The notes under the pieces are model-generated. The model searched no databases. It was not told where the DNA came from and saw only the letters and a program-made list of their open reading frames with translations. Shown one piece after another: positions 51,497 through 60,243 of a DNA stretch of 64,000 nucleotides; positions within the stretch are counted from its first letter, which is position 1; each line of letters begins with the position of its first letter. Both the position numbers and the translations under genes were made by a program. Source of the stretch: AP-15 sp963700195 (GTDB lineage Bacteria > Pseudomonadota > Alphaproteobacteria > ATCC43930 > CGMCC-115725); contig CAVOWQ010000010.1 of NCBI GenBank assembly GCA_963700195.1, forward strand, positions 62,001 through 126,000, in the 5' to 3' direction.

Positions 51497-52946
51497 TCAT
51501 GGCGTTCTGGCCGGAGCCCAGCCTGACGCCGCAAGGGCGGCTCCTCGCTGGGGCCTAGCGAGCCGATTTCCGGCAAGTGCGCGTTGGTCAAACGCGTGAA
51601 ATTGCAGCGTGACACGCAAGCCGGGGGCGTTGTCGGTGAGCTCGATGCCGATCTGATGGAGCGCCGCGATCGCTTCGACCAGGCTGAGACCAAGTCCATT
51701 TCCCGGCGTACTGCGGCTGCGTTCCAGGCGGTAAAAGCGCTGGAACACACGAACGCGTTCTTCGGCTCGGGATTCCCGGCCCGCTATCGTTCACCGCGAC
51801 GGCTATCGTGCTTGCCGACTCGCTGGTTACAAGGCTGATGGATGCTCTCTTCGGCGAATGCTTCATTGCATTCTCGATTACATTTGCAATCATCTGCGCC
51901 AGGAGCTCGCGGTCGCCCCAAACCGTGAGGCCGGAGGCGATATCGGCGGTAAACGGCTGTTCTTTTTCTTCGGCCATCGGCTGATAGACCTCGATCACCG
52001 TGCGCAACATCTCCGAGAGGTCGACCTTGGCGAAACGGCGCGCCGGCATGCCGCTCTCGATTTGCGCGATGCGCAGCAATCCGCCGAAGGTCTCCAGGAT
52101 GGCATCCATGTCGGAGATGCACCCCTCCGAAGCGCGACGCCACTCTTCCACCGATCGCGCCCGTCGCTGCGCGAGCTCGAGCCGCTGACGCAGCCGGGTC
52201 AGCGGCGTGCGCAAATCGTGCGCGATGTCGTTTGATACTTGGCGCACGCTCTCGATCGCGAGTTCATTGCGCTCGAGCATGGCGTTGAGGCTCGCGACCA
52301 GATGATCGAGTTCGTCGCCGGTGCCGCGGACAGTGATCCTTTTGGAGAAGTCGCCGGCCATAATGTCGTGCGCTGCCTCGCTGATCGTTTCAATGCGCCG
52401 TAGCAAACTGCCGCTCATCAGCGCCCCGCCGCCGAACGCCAGCACGAGGCTGATGGCAGAGCTCCACCCGAACACCCGCACAATGAGCTTGTGCATCTCA
52501 CGGCGCGGAAGCGCATCGACTCCCACCATCAAATACTCGCCGTCCGGTAAAGTAATTCCGTGCGCCTGAACAGCCAAACTCGGTGAATTCGGTCTAGGAA
52601 CTTTTAAATCGACGCGACCTTCTCCACTATGAGGGGGTGGAATATTTCCGGCAATGACTTTTCCCTCTGGATCCTGAAGCAAATAAAACATCGGACCGTT
52701 CGGCGTTTCCTGGAGCCGTTCCTTTACTTGCGCTGTCAGCGCCTCATGGCCCCCGGTCCGCAGACTGTCCTCAAGCTCAGTGATATCGCTGTCGATCGCT
52801 GCATCCAGCGAGCTCGCCATGTACCTACCGGTCCACCCATAGATCACCCCAAGCAGAATCAGGGCTGAACAGCCGAACAGCCCAGCGTAGAGCAAGGTGA
52901 CGCGAAAGCTCGAGGTGCGCAGGACCCTAGGCAGGGCAGCGGACAC
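51497..52946 (-). CDS. Membrane sensor histidine kinase, one apparent frameshift
   Basis: The protein has a first membrane helix (LLYAGLFGCSALILLGVIYG), a periplasmic sensor region to about residue 155, a second helix (AISLVLAFGGGALMSGSLL), a HAMP segment, and the phosphoacceptor motif SNDIAHDLRTPLTRLRQRLE with His243. The ATPase domain has ANVIENAMKHSP and NDSGPGIP. One extra base near 51773 then shifts the frame to FQRFYRLERSRSTPGNGLGL, which supplies the G2 box. The corrected end is 51497. It overlaps the response regulator by about 20 bases. Confidence 0.85.
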
Positions 52947-53604
52947 AATAACCTGCCCCTCTAACCGTATGGATCAGCTGCGCCTCGAAGCCTTTATCGA
53001 CCTTGCTGCGCAAGCGGCTGATATGGGTTTCGACAATGTTCGAGCGAGGGTCGAAATGAATGTCCCAGACGTGCTCGAGCAGCATCGTGCGCGTGACCAC
53101 CTGACCAGCGTGGCGCATCAGGTATTCGAGCAGGCGGTATTCCCTTGGCTGCAGCTCGATCAGCTGCCCGCGACGCCGCACCGTGCGCGACAATAGATCG
53201 ATTTCGAGATCGAGCAAGTGCAGCCTGGTCTCCGCCGCGGTTGTGCGCGGTCTTCGCCCCAACGCGGCGACCCGCGCAACGAGCTCGGAGAAAGCGAAAG
53301 GCTTCACCAGATAATCGTCGCCACCAGCGTTTAGCCCCGAGACCCGATCCTCGACGCCGTCGAGCGCGGTCAGGAACAGAACCGGCGTGTGATGGCCAGC
53401 CAGCCGCAAGCTCTTGACGAGGCTTAGCCCGTCGAGACCGGGTACCATCCGATCGACGATGAGTAAATCGAAGCCATTGCCCATTGCGCAAATGAGGCCC
53501 TCCGCACCGCTTGCCACCTGGGCGACCAAGTGGCCTTCCTCGCGAAGGCCGTTCGCGACGTAATCGGCATTCTCTCCATCATCCTCAACCAGCAGGATCT
53601 TCAA
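52927..53604 (-). CDS. OmpR/PhoB-type response regulator
   Basis: A start at TTG 53604 gives KILLVEDDGENADYVANGLR, the expected receiver start. The frame remains open to 53691 with unconserved residues. Phosphoacceptor Asp lies in LLIVDRMVPGLDG (about residue 51), and the Lys is in DDYLVKPFAFSEL. The C-terminal winged helix has LQPREYRLLEYLMRHAGQVV and RSNIVETHISRLRSK. It pairs with the histidine kinase downstream. The closest functional groups are QseB/TctD-like regulators of envelope or organic-acid uptake genes. Confidence 0.9.
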   Translation of the reverse strand: MKILLVEDDGENADYVANGLREEGHLVAQVASGAEGLICAMGNGFDLLIVDRMVPGLDGLSLVKSLRLAGHHTPVLFLTALDGVEDRVSGLNAGGDDYLVKPFAFSELVARVAALGRRPRTTAAETRLHLLDLEIDLLSRTVRRRGQLIELQPREYRLLEYLMRHAGQVVTRTMLLEHVWDIHFDPRSNIVETHISRLRSKVDKGFEAQLIHTVRGAGYCVRCPA

Positions 53605-53855
53605 GCGGCGGCTCGCTTTCTGGCATCGGCTCGGCCATTCGATGTCTCGAGAGACGTAGATTGTAGGCACTCTCAGATTACAAAATCCCAATATAACGGA
53701 AACATAACCACAACCTAAGCTAAATCAAGACAGTAGAATACGTCAAAAAACGGATCAAATTGCGTTGACTCTTTGTCGAAAGCGGGCGAGCCTACACGCG
53801 CCGGACGCTATCTGGGCCGGCGCCAGTTGAAAACCACGCTAAATGGGAGGACAAA

Positions 53856-55257
53856 ATGCTTCGAGCGCACAGGACCTTGCGCCCCTTGTTAAAGAAATAT
53901 CTCCACTCCTGGGCCGTCGCGGCGGTGGTCGGCCCGGCCCTGTTGGTGGTGGGCACTGGTGCCTGGGCCGACGGGGATAAAAAAACGGTCAAAAGCTCGC
54001 CGGAAAACAGCGGACCCGTCAGGCTGCTCTCCGCCATCCCCGTTCCGGTCGCGGGGACAAACACGACCGGCGGAATGTACGGCTTTGATATCAGCTTTGT
54101 CGACCAGACGAACCAAACGTACTATCTCGGCGATCGTTCGAATTCGGCGGTCGATGTCGTTAACGCCAAGACCGGGGCGTTCGTAAAGCAGATCACTGCA
54201 TCGCCACCGTTTGCCGGAGTGAAACTCAACACGGCTGGCACTGCCGTCAATAACAATATCTCTGGGCCTAACGGCGTCGCAACCGATGGATCTGGAACAT
54301 GCCTCTTTGCCGGCGATGGCCCGAGCCGCGTCCTTTCCTTCCAGCTCCCTAGCGGCACACAGGTCAGCGACGTTAATACAGGCGGTACGACTCGTGCGGA
54401 CGAAATGGCCTTTGACCCGAAGGACAGGCTGTTGCTCGTGGTCAACAACGCAGAGACCCCACCATTCGCGACCCTGATCTCGGTCGGCACCAATTGCTCG
54501 CTGACTCTGGGAAGCAAAATCGTTTTCAATTTTGCGACGAACGGTGCGGAACAGCCGGTGTGGGATCCGGGAACGCAACGGTTTTACCAATCGATCCCCT
54601 CGACATCCGGAACAATCGCCACGCCAGGCACGACTGGAGCAATTGCGCGCATCAACCCGCTGACGGCAAGCGTCGAAACCTTGTTTTCGGTGCCATTTTG
54701 CATGCCGGCCGGTCTTTCCCTAAACCCCAGGAATGAGACATTCCTGGCAGGCTGCAGCGTCGTTTACGACACCGCCGGCTGTCCCGTGGTTCGGCGCCGA
54801 TCCGGATAGCGCCAACCCGGTGCAGGTGATCATCGACGTCAATGGGATCTATGCTTTTGTTTCCGGTATCGGCTCGTCGGACGAAGTTTGGTACAATTCC
54901 GGCGATGATCATTGGTATACCGGCTCGCAAAATACGCCCTATTCGCCGCACTTGGCGACTTCGACTTCGGGCGCCCTTTCGACCACGGATCAGGGTGCCG
55001 GGCTCCTCGGGGTAATCGACGGAACGAGCCAAAACCTCGACCAGATCGTGCCGACATTTGATGTGCCGGGAGTGACCCCGCTGTTGGGGCCGCCGCCTGG
55101 CCACCCCTCCGGCAGCGCACATTCGGTTGCCGCCAACGCCTCGAACAATTGGGTATTTGTCCCGTTGCCGGCCAACAACGCGATCCCCGGCTGCTTGACC
55201 GGATGCATTGCGGTCTATGGCCGGAATGACGTCGACCTGACCAGCGCGAGAGACTAA
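53856..55257 (+). CDS. Secreted beta-propeller/SMP-30-like protein, one apparent frameshift
   Basis: A signal segment (WAVAAVVGPALLVVGTGAWA) is followed by repeated propeller-like blades such as YYLGDRSNSAVDVVNAKTGA, NGVATDGSGTCLFAGDGPSR, and ADEMAFDPKDRLLLVVNNAE. Near 54777 one extra base shifts the frame; the next then reads GADPDSANPVQVIIDVNGIY and ends NAIPGCLTGCIAVYGR. The corrected length is about 466 residues. The role may be a lactonase or a binding protein. A strong terminator follows at 55331. Confidence 0.7.
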
Positions 55258-55330
55258 CCCCGATTGAGCTGCTTGGGTGCGGCGGCCTGTAAAAGGCCGC
55301 AGTATGCAAAAGCGCTGACCACTTTCGATG

Positions 55331-55358
55331 AACGCGGGCCTCGTGCCCGCGTTTTTTT
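55331..55358 (+). terminator. Rho-independent terminator
   Basis: AACGCGGGC (55331-55339) and GCCCGCGTT (55345-55353) form a nine-base stem with a five-base loop. The T-run starts at 55352. A weaker hairpin, GCGGCCT/AGGCCGC, lies just upstream near 55282-55300. Confidence 0.9.
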
Positions 55359-55576
55359 AGCGCCGCAATCGCTCCGCCGTGCCGGCCGGCCACGTCGAGC
55401 AAGGCCTGAAACCCTTGCATTCGACCTCCACGTAAGGCTTAGCCCGCTTACCGTCGGTTGAGAGCTTGTCCGCATCGGGCCTTAACAGGCGCCGCCGATG
55501 CTGCTCTAATGTCTCGCCGAAGCGACCCGAATTTGCGGATGAAGATGCCGAGAGCGCCGCTGCCCCATCCGCCCTC

Positions 55577-56449
55577 ATGATTTCCCTCGATCTGGCGGTC
55601 AACGCGATCGTCTCCGGCTTGTTGCTCGGCGGGTTTTATGCCGCGGTCACGGTCGGGGTGACGATCTCCTTCGGCATGCTCGACATCGTCAATATCGCCC
55701 ACCCGGCCTTCATCATGCTCGGGTCCTTTGTCGCCTACATCGTCAATTCTAATTTCGGCATCGACCCGATCCTGATCGGCGTCGTCATGGCCCCCGCATT
55801 CTTTCTCGTTGGCATGGCGGTCTACCAGATCTACTACTATGCGTTCGAACGCCGCGGCGAGGAGTCGATCCAGGGTCTGGCCTTCTTCTTCGGCCTGTTG
55901 TTCGTCGGCGAGGTCGGGCTGATCCTGGTGTTCGGCGTCGATTACCGGTTTGTCGAAGCCCCCTATATCGGTCCGAGCCTGCATTTCGGCTTTGTCGACC
56001 TGCCGTTGCGCATGCTGGTCCCGTTTCTGGTCTCGCTGTTGATGCTCGCGGTGCTGCAGGTCTTCCTGGGGCGCACCTTTATCGGCCGAGCCATCCTTGC
56101 GGTGTCGCAAGACAGGCTGGCCCTGCAGCTGATGGCAGCGAACCCGAGCCGCGTCAAGCGCATCGCCTTCGGCATCTCGATCGCCACCGCCTCGGTGGCC
56201 GGCGCCCTCTTGATCATCATCCAGCCGGTCGAGCCGTCTATCGGCCGCGATTATATCGGGCGGATCTTCGCGATCTGCGTGCTCGGCGGCATGACCAGCT
56301 TTCCCGGCATGCTCGCCGGCGCCGTTCTGATCGGCGTCGTCGAAAGCATCACCGCGACATTCTACGGCCCCTCTTGGGCGCCGGCCGTCGCGTTCGGCTT
56401 CCTCCTCCTCACCCTCGCCGTGCGCCCCGCCGGCATCCTCGGGCGCTAA
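55577..56449 (+). CDS. Branched-chain amino acid-type ABC permease (LivH-like)
   Basis: This 290-residue membrane protein begins at ATG 55577; an upstream ATG at 55466 would add unconserved residues. LivH motifs include GLLLGGFYAAVTVGVTISFG, MLDIVNIAHPAFIMLG and VLGGMTSFPGMLAGAVLIGV. It starts a livHMGF series, but no binding-protein gene is in the cluster. A DUF559 gene and repeats separate it from the LivM-like gene. Confidence 0.9.
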   Translation: MISLDLAVNAIVSGLLLGGFYAAVTVGVTISFGMLDIVNIAHPAFIMLGSFVAYIVNSNFGIDPILIGVVMAPAFFLVGMAVYQIYYYAFERRGEESIQGLAFFFGLLFVGEVGLILVFGVDYRFVEAPYIGPSLHFGFVDLPLRMLVPFLVSLLMLAVLQVFLGRTFIGRAILAVSQDRLALQLMAANPSRVKRIAFGISIATASVAGALLIIIQPVEPSIGRDYIGRIFAICVLGGMTSFPGMLAGAVLIGVVESITATFYGPSWAPAVAFGFLLLTLAVRPAGILGR

Positions 56450-56474
56450 CAATGTGCAGGAACCGCTGCCACAG

Positions 56475-56530
56475 CCCCTCTCCCGCACCGCGGGAGAGGG
56501 TGCCGAGCGCAGCGAGGCGGGTGAGGGTAC
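56475..56530. repeat. Palindromic repeat, left of the DUF559 gene
   Basis: CCCCTCTCCCGCACCGCGGG continues AGAGGGTGCCGAGCGCAGCG and ends AGGCGGGTGAGGGTAC. It is the same family as 47493-47562 and 36729-36772. Confidence 0.8.
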
Positions 56531-56569
56531 CTCTGCGATTTATTTACCGGGAGCCAATAACATCCGTTC

Positions 56570-56899
56570 ATGCCCAATCGGAAAGCGCGCCAGTTACGGC
56601 AGTCCCCGACAGATGCCGAGCGCCGAATGTGGTCTGCGTTGCGCGATCGGCGGTTGATGCGATACAAATTCCGCCGACAGCACCCAATTGGACGCTACAT
56701 CGTCGACTTCGCCTGCACCGAGCACCAGCTGGTGATCGAGGTCGATGGTGCTCAGCATTCCGACAACGCAGCGGACACAAGCCGAACCGCATGGCTCGAA
56801 GACCAGGGGTGGAATGTGCTCCGGTTCTGGAACAACGATATTCTGACCAATGGCAATGGCGTGGTCGAGACTATTTTGCGCGCCCTCGAACACAATTAG
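56570..56899 (+). CDS. DUF559 endonuclease-domain protein
   Basis: This 109-residue protein has ARQLRQSPTDAERRMWSALR, FRRQHPIGRYIVDFACTEHQ and LVIEVDGAQHSDNAADTSRT, then GWNVLRFWNNDILTN. The D...EVDG-x-H pattern is the Vsr/restriction-endonuclease-like core of DUF559. It sits between LivH and LivM genes with palindromic repeats on both sides, an unusual place for a nuclease. The start follows no strong ribosome site. Confidence 0.85.
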   Translation: MPNRKARQLRQSPTDAERRMWSALRDRRLMRYKFRRQHPIGRYIVDFACTEHQLVIEVDGAQHSDNAADTSRTAWLEDQGWNVLRFWNNDILTNGNGVVETILRALEHN

Positions 56900-56966
56900 A
56901 CCCTCACCCTCCCAGCCCTTCGGGCTGGGCCCCTCCCTCTCCCGCAATGCGGGAGAGGGGCTTGGG
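56900..56966. repeat. Palindromic repeat, right of the DUF559 gene
   Basis: ACCCTCACCCTCCCAGCCCT, CGGGCTGGGCCCCTCCCTCT and CCCGCAATGCGGGAGAGGGG form nested hairpins related to the left-hand element but inverted. It begins directly after the DUF559 stop. Confidence 0.75.
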
Positions 56967-56998
56967 AGCGGGGCCCTGGATATGGGCACCGGGAAATT

Positions 56999-57931
56999 TT
57001 GGGTTCGTCTCGTTCATTGTCGCCATCGGCGTTTCTGCTGCTGACGCGCGGACTTATCGGCAACGAGTATTATTTCTTCGCCGCCTACCAGGTGCTGCAG
57101 TTCATCGTGCTGGCGACGGCATGGAACATTCTCGGCGGCTACACCGGGTACACCAATTTCGGGACGGGCGCGTTTTTTGCGGTTGGCGCCTATGCCGCGG
57201 TCGTGCTGCACAAGCTCACATCCCTGCCCCTTCCGGTCATGATGCTGGTTGGCGGCGTCACGTCCGGCATTGTCGGTTTCGGCATGGGGTATTTGACCCT
57301 GCGGCTCAAAGGCGTGTTTTTCGCCATCGCCACATTGGCATTGGCGATTGTCGCGCAGACGCTGATCGTCAACTGGGATTTTGTCGGCGGGTCGCGCGGC
57401 ATTTATGTCATTCGACCGCAGCAATCGCCGATCTATGGCAGCTACATCCAATATCTCTATTCGCTGATGCTGGCATTGACCTGGATCTCGGTCGCGATCG
57501 CGCGGACTATCGAGCGCTCGACGCTCGGTCTCGGCTTCAACGCGATCCGCGACGACGAGCAGGCGGCCGAGGCGGCGGGAGTGCCGACATTGCGGCTGAA
57601 GCTCATCTCTACGACATTGAGCGGCGCGTTGATGGGCATGTCCGGAGCTCCCCTGCCCTACTACGTCACCTATCTCGATCCGGCCTCGAGCTTCAATCTC
57701 TCCTACGCAGTCAACAGTGTCGCAATGCCGATGATCGGCGGCATGACCAGCTGGATCGGCCCGGTGATCGGCGCGGTATTGCTCGGCACGATCCAGCAGC
57801 TCGCTACCGTGACGATTTCCTCGGCGCTGAACCTGCTGATCGTCGGCGTTCTGCTGATCGTCTTTGTGGTCATTGCGCCCAATGGCATCGTCGGTTTGGT
57901 GCAGAGCCGCCGGCGCGCCAGGCTCCGCTGA
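56999..57931 (+). CDS. Branched-chain amino acid-type ABC permease (LivM-like)
   Basis: This protein has about 310 residues with LivM motifs NILGGYTGYTNFGTGAFFAV, YLTLRLKGVFFAIATLALAI and GGMTSWIGPVIGAVLLG. The apparent start is TTG 56999. In the adjacent frame 57001-57035 reads FGFVSFIVAIGVSA, which looks like a continuation of the first helix, so the true N-terminus may begin near ATG 56982 with an indel. The stop overlaps LivG by one base. Confidence 0.85.
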   Translation: MGSSRSLSPSAFLLLTRGLIGNEYYFFAAYQVLQFIVLATAWNILGGYTGYTNFGTGAFFAVGAYAAVVLHKLTSLPLPVMMLVGGVTSGIVGFGMGYLTLRLKGVFFAIATLALAIVAQTLIVNWDFVGGSRGIYVIRPQQSPIYGSYIQYLYSLMLALTWISVAIARTIERSTLGLGFNAIRDDEQAAEAAGVPTLRLKLISTTLSGALMGMSGAPLPYYVTYLDPASSFNLSYAVNSVAMPMIGGMTSWIGPVIGAVLLGTIQQLATVTISSALNLLIVGVLLIVFVVIAPNGIVGLVQSRRRARLR

Positions 57932-58668
57932 TGCCCGCTTCCATCCTCGAGGTCCGCGGGCTCGGCAAGCGCTTCGGCGGTTTTGTCGCGCTCGACGGCA
58001 TCAACCTCACCGTCGCCGCCGGCGAGCGGCTCGGCTTGATCGGGCCCAACGGCTCGGGCAAGAGCACGCTCGTCAACTGCCTCTCCGGCACATTGCATCA
58101 CGACAGCGGAAGCGCGGTGTTTGACGGGCACATCATCGACGGCATGCCGGCCTACCGGCGCACCCGGTTGGGGCTCGCCCGCAGCTTTCAACTGCCAAAG
58201 CCGTTCCGCAGCCTCAATCTCGTCGACAATCTGCGGATCCCGCTGCTCTACACGGTCAATGCCCGGCACGGGGCGCATCTCTCCAGTGCCGCAATCGATG
58301 AACGCTGTCGCGAGCTGCTCGCCGATGTCGGGCTCGCCGACAAGGCGCTGCATTTGCCGCGCGACCTGACCCAGGTCGAGATGCGCAAGCTCGAGCTCGC
58401 CCGCGCCGTCGCCAGCGCGCCGCGGCTGCTCTTTGCCGACGAGGCGATGGCCGGGCTCTCGCCTTCGGAGGTCGAGGAGATCCTCCTCGTGCTGTTCCGC
58501 CTCAACGAACAGGGCATCACGATCGTCCTGATCGAGCACATCATGCGCGCGGTGATGAGCTTTTCGACCCGGCTCGTCGTGCTGGTCGCGGGACAGAAGA
58601 TCGCCGATGGGCTGCCGCAGGAGGCGATCCGCAACCCCGAGGTCGAGAGGGCCTATCTTGGCGAGTAG
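57931..58668 (+). CDS. Branched-chain-type ABC ATPase (LivG-like)
   Basis: This 245-residue ATPase has Walker A GPNGSGKST near residue 37, ARSFQLPKPFRSLNLVDN in the LivG-specific loop, and LLFADEAMAGLSPSEVEEIL as Walker B. The usual LSGG-type signature reads LTQVEMRKLELARA, an imperfect C-motif (LTQVE in place of LSGGQ), which is odd and may affect activity. The partner LivF starts before its stop. Confidence 0.88.
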   Translation: MPASILEVRGLGKRFGGFVALDGINLTVAAGERLGLIGPNGSGKSTLVNCLSGTLHHDSGSAVFDGHIIDGMPAYRRTRLGLARSFQLPKPFRSLNLVDNLRIPLLYTVNARHGAHLSSAAIDERCRELLADVGLADKALHLPRDLTQVEMRKLELARAVASAPRLLFADEAMAGLSPSEVEEILLVLFRLNEQGITIVLIEHIMRAVMSFSTRLVVLVAGQKIADGLPQEAIRNPEVERAYLGE

Positions 58669-59389
58669 TCTTTCGGTAATCGGCCTCGACGCCGGCTACG
58701 GCGCGGTGCGGGTGCTCGAGGACGTGTCGCTGTCGGTCGAACCCGGCCAGACAGTGGTGCTGCTCGGCACCAACGGCAACGGCAAGAGCACCCTGATGAA
58801 ATGCGTGATGGGGATCGTGCCGCCCACCGCCGGGACGATCGTCGCCGAGATCGACGGCGCGCGGCACGATCTGGTCGGCCGCTCGACCGAAGCGATCGTC
58901 GATCTCGGGATCAGCCTGGTGCCGGAAGGCCGGCGCCTCTTCCCAAAGCTGACCGTCGAGGAAAACCTGCTGTTGGGCGCTTTTCGCCCGCTCGCCCGCA
59001 CCGCGATCGCGCACAATCTCGACTCGTCGTACGAGACCTTTCCGGTGCTCAGCGAGCGGCGGCGCCAGTTGGCAGGCAGTCTCAGCGGCGGCGAGCAGCA
59101 GATGCTGGCGTTGGCGCGCGCGCTGATGTCGGCGCCCAAGATCCTGTTGATCGACGAGCCGTCGGTCGGCCTCGCCCCGGTCCTCGTCAAGCGCACGATC
59201 GAGAAGATCAAGGAGTTGAAGGACCGTTACCAGCTGACCGTGCTGATGGCCGAGCAGAACTTCAACCAGGCCGTCCGCATCGCCGACCGCGGCTACGTCA
59301 TCGTGCACGGCAAGATCGCCTTCGAAGGCGGCTCCGCCGACGAGCTCAACAACAACGAACTGGTCCGCAAATTCTATCTGGGACTGTGA
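58658..59389 (+). CDS. Branched-chain-type ABC ATPase (LivF-like)
   Basis: This 243-residue ATPase starts at TTG 58658, overlapping LivG by 11 bases. Walker A is GTNGNGKST, the signature is LSGGEQQMLALARALM, and Walker B is ILLIDEPSVGLAP, with the switch region in LMAEQNFNQAV. The LivF-specific SLVPEGRRLFPKLTVEENLL is present. With livHMG it completes an importer that lacks a linked binding protein. Confidence 0.9.
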   Translation: MASSLSVIGLDAGYGAVRVLEDVSLSVEPGQTVVLLGTNGNGKSTLMKCVMGIVPPTAGTIVAEIDGARHDLVGRSTEAIVDLGISLVPEGRRLFPKLTVEENLLLGAFRPLARTAIAHNLDSSYETFPVLSERRRQLAGSLSGGEQQMLALARALMSAPKILLIDEPSVGLAPVLVKRTIEKIKELKDRYQLTVLMAEQNFNQAVRIADRGYVIVHGKIAFEGGSADELNNNELVRKFYLGL

Positions 59390-59438
59390 CGAGCAGCCGC
59401 CCCCGGGACGTCTTCAACTTTCCTGATTGCACTTTGGC

Positions 59439-59819
59439 CTAAATAAGGCGAGATTTTGGACTCCAGCCAGCCTGCCGTTTGTGGGCAGTTAACCGCCGCG
59501 AGCGGCAACGAACTATAGGGGAAACACCGACGACGTGCCCTTTCGTGTTTCTCGGGGCGAGCTCAATGTCGGTGATCACCGCATTTTGCGGATCTTTCGG
59601 ATCGACCTCTCCAGTCGCAATACCAGTGATCACCTCGTACTGGCCTACTCCAGGAAACGAATATCCACCGAATGCAGTGGTGCGCGAGAGGATTTGGATT
59701 TGGGTCGTGCGCGCGTCCGCAATGGAGGTTGCGGCTATCCCGGTCCCTACAGTCACAAGAGCGACTGCCAAAGCCGTCAAGACGCCGTGGGGACCTTTGC
59801 CCGAAAATCTCCGCTTCAT
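59439..59819 (-). pseudogene. N-terminal fragment of an alpha/beta-hydrolase-domain gene
   Basis: From ATG 59819 the product has a signal-like segment (LTALAVALVTVGTGIAATSI) and then IQILSRTTAFGGYSFPGVGQ, YEVITGIATGEVDPKDPQNA and VITDIELAPRNTKGHVV, the usual start of secreted alpha/beta hydrolase-domain proteins of about 500-650 residues. After about residue 100 the similarity stops and arginine-rich residues lead to a stop at 59439. Confidence 0.6.
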
Positions 59820-60021
59820 GGCGTTCGTCATGTATCGCGATGCGGTAATGGATGCGATCGATAACCTCGTGAGGAACCGGTTCATGCTATGCGCAGACAC
59901 CGCGGGGGTATACGCACGGCTTCTGCAGGCCGGGTTGGACGCGGGCGTACCGGCACCGAAAGGTAATCCGATACCGCAGGATCAGGTGCCGTCGTGCGAG
60001 CCGAAAGGTAAGGGCCGGTAA
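59820..60021 (+). pseudogene. Possible C-terminal fragment of the same hydrolase family, opposite strand
   Basis: The plus frame reads FVMYRDAVMDAIDNLVRNRF, MLCADTAGVYARLLQAGLDA and GVPAPKGNPIPQD before TAA at 60019-60021. The Y...V..A...LV..RF pattern resembles the C-terminal helix of the same hydrolase-domain proteins, and codon use is coding-like. With the N-terminal piece on the other strand, an inversion or deletion of one gene is possible. Confidence 0.3.
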
Positions 60022-60243
60022 GCGAAAGGCGCAGTGCATCCGCCAAATCCTGAGGTTTCAGAAGCTCGTTCGCCGTTCTATTTGGGGCTTTAAGTCCAAG
60101 CGGCGATCGGCTTCACCGCAACGGAGCTAACATCGCTGGCGGGGCGAACGGCAGACGCGTAATCTCGCGCGTAATACGTGTGTCCGTTCGGTCGTGGCGA
60201 CCGGCTGCTCGGCAGCCGAACCGTCGACCGTTGGGAGGTCCCA
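60022..60243. other. Short non-coding interval before the sensor kinase
   Basis: No credible gene or RNA is seen here. The kinase promoter is presumably in this interval. Confidence 0.35.
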
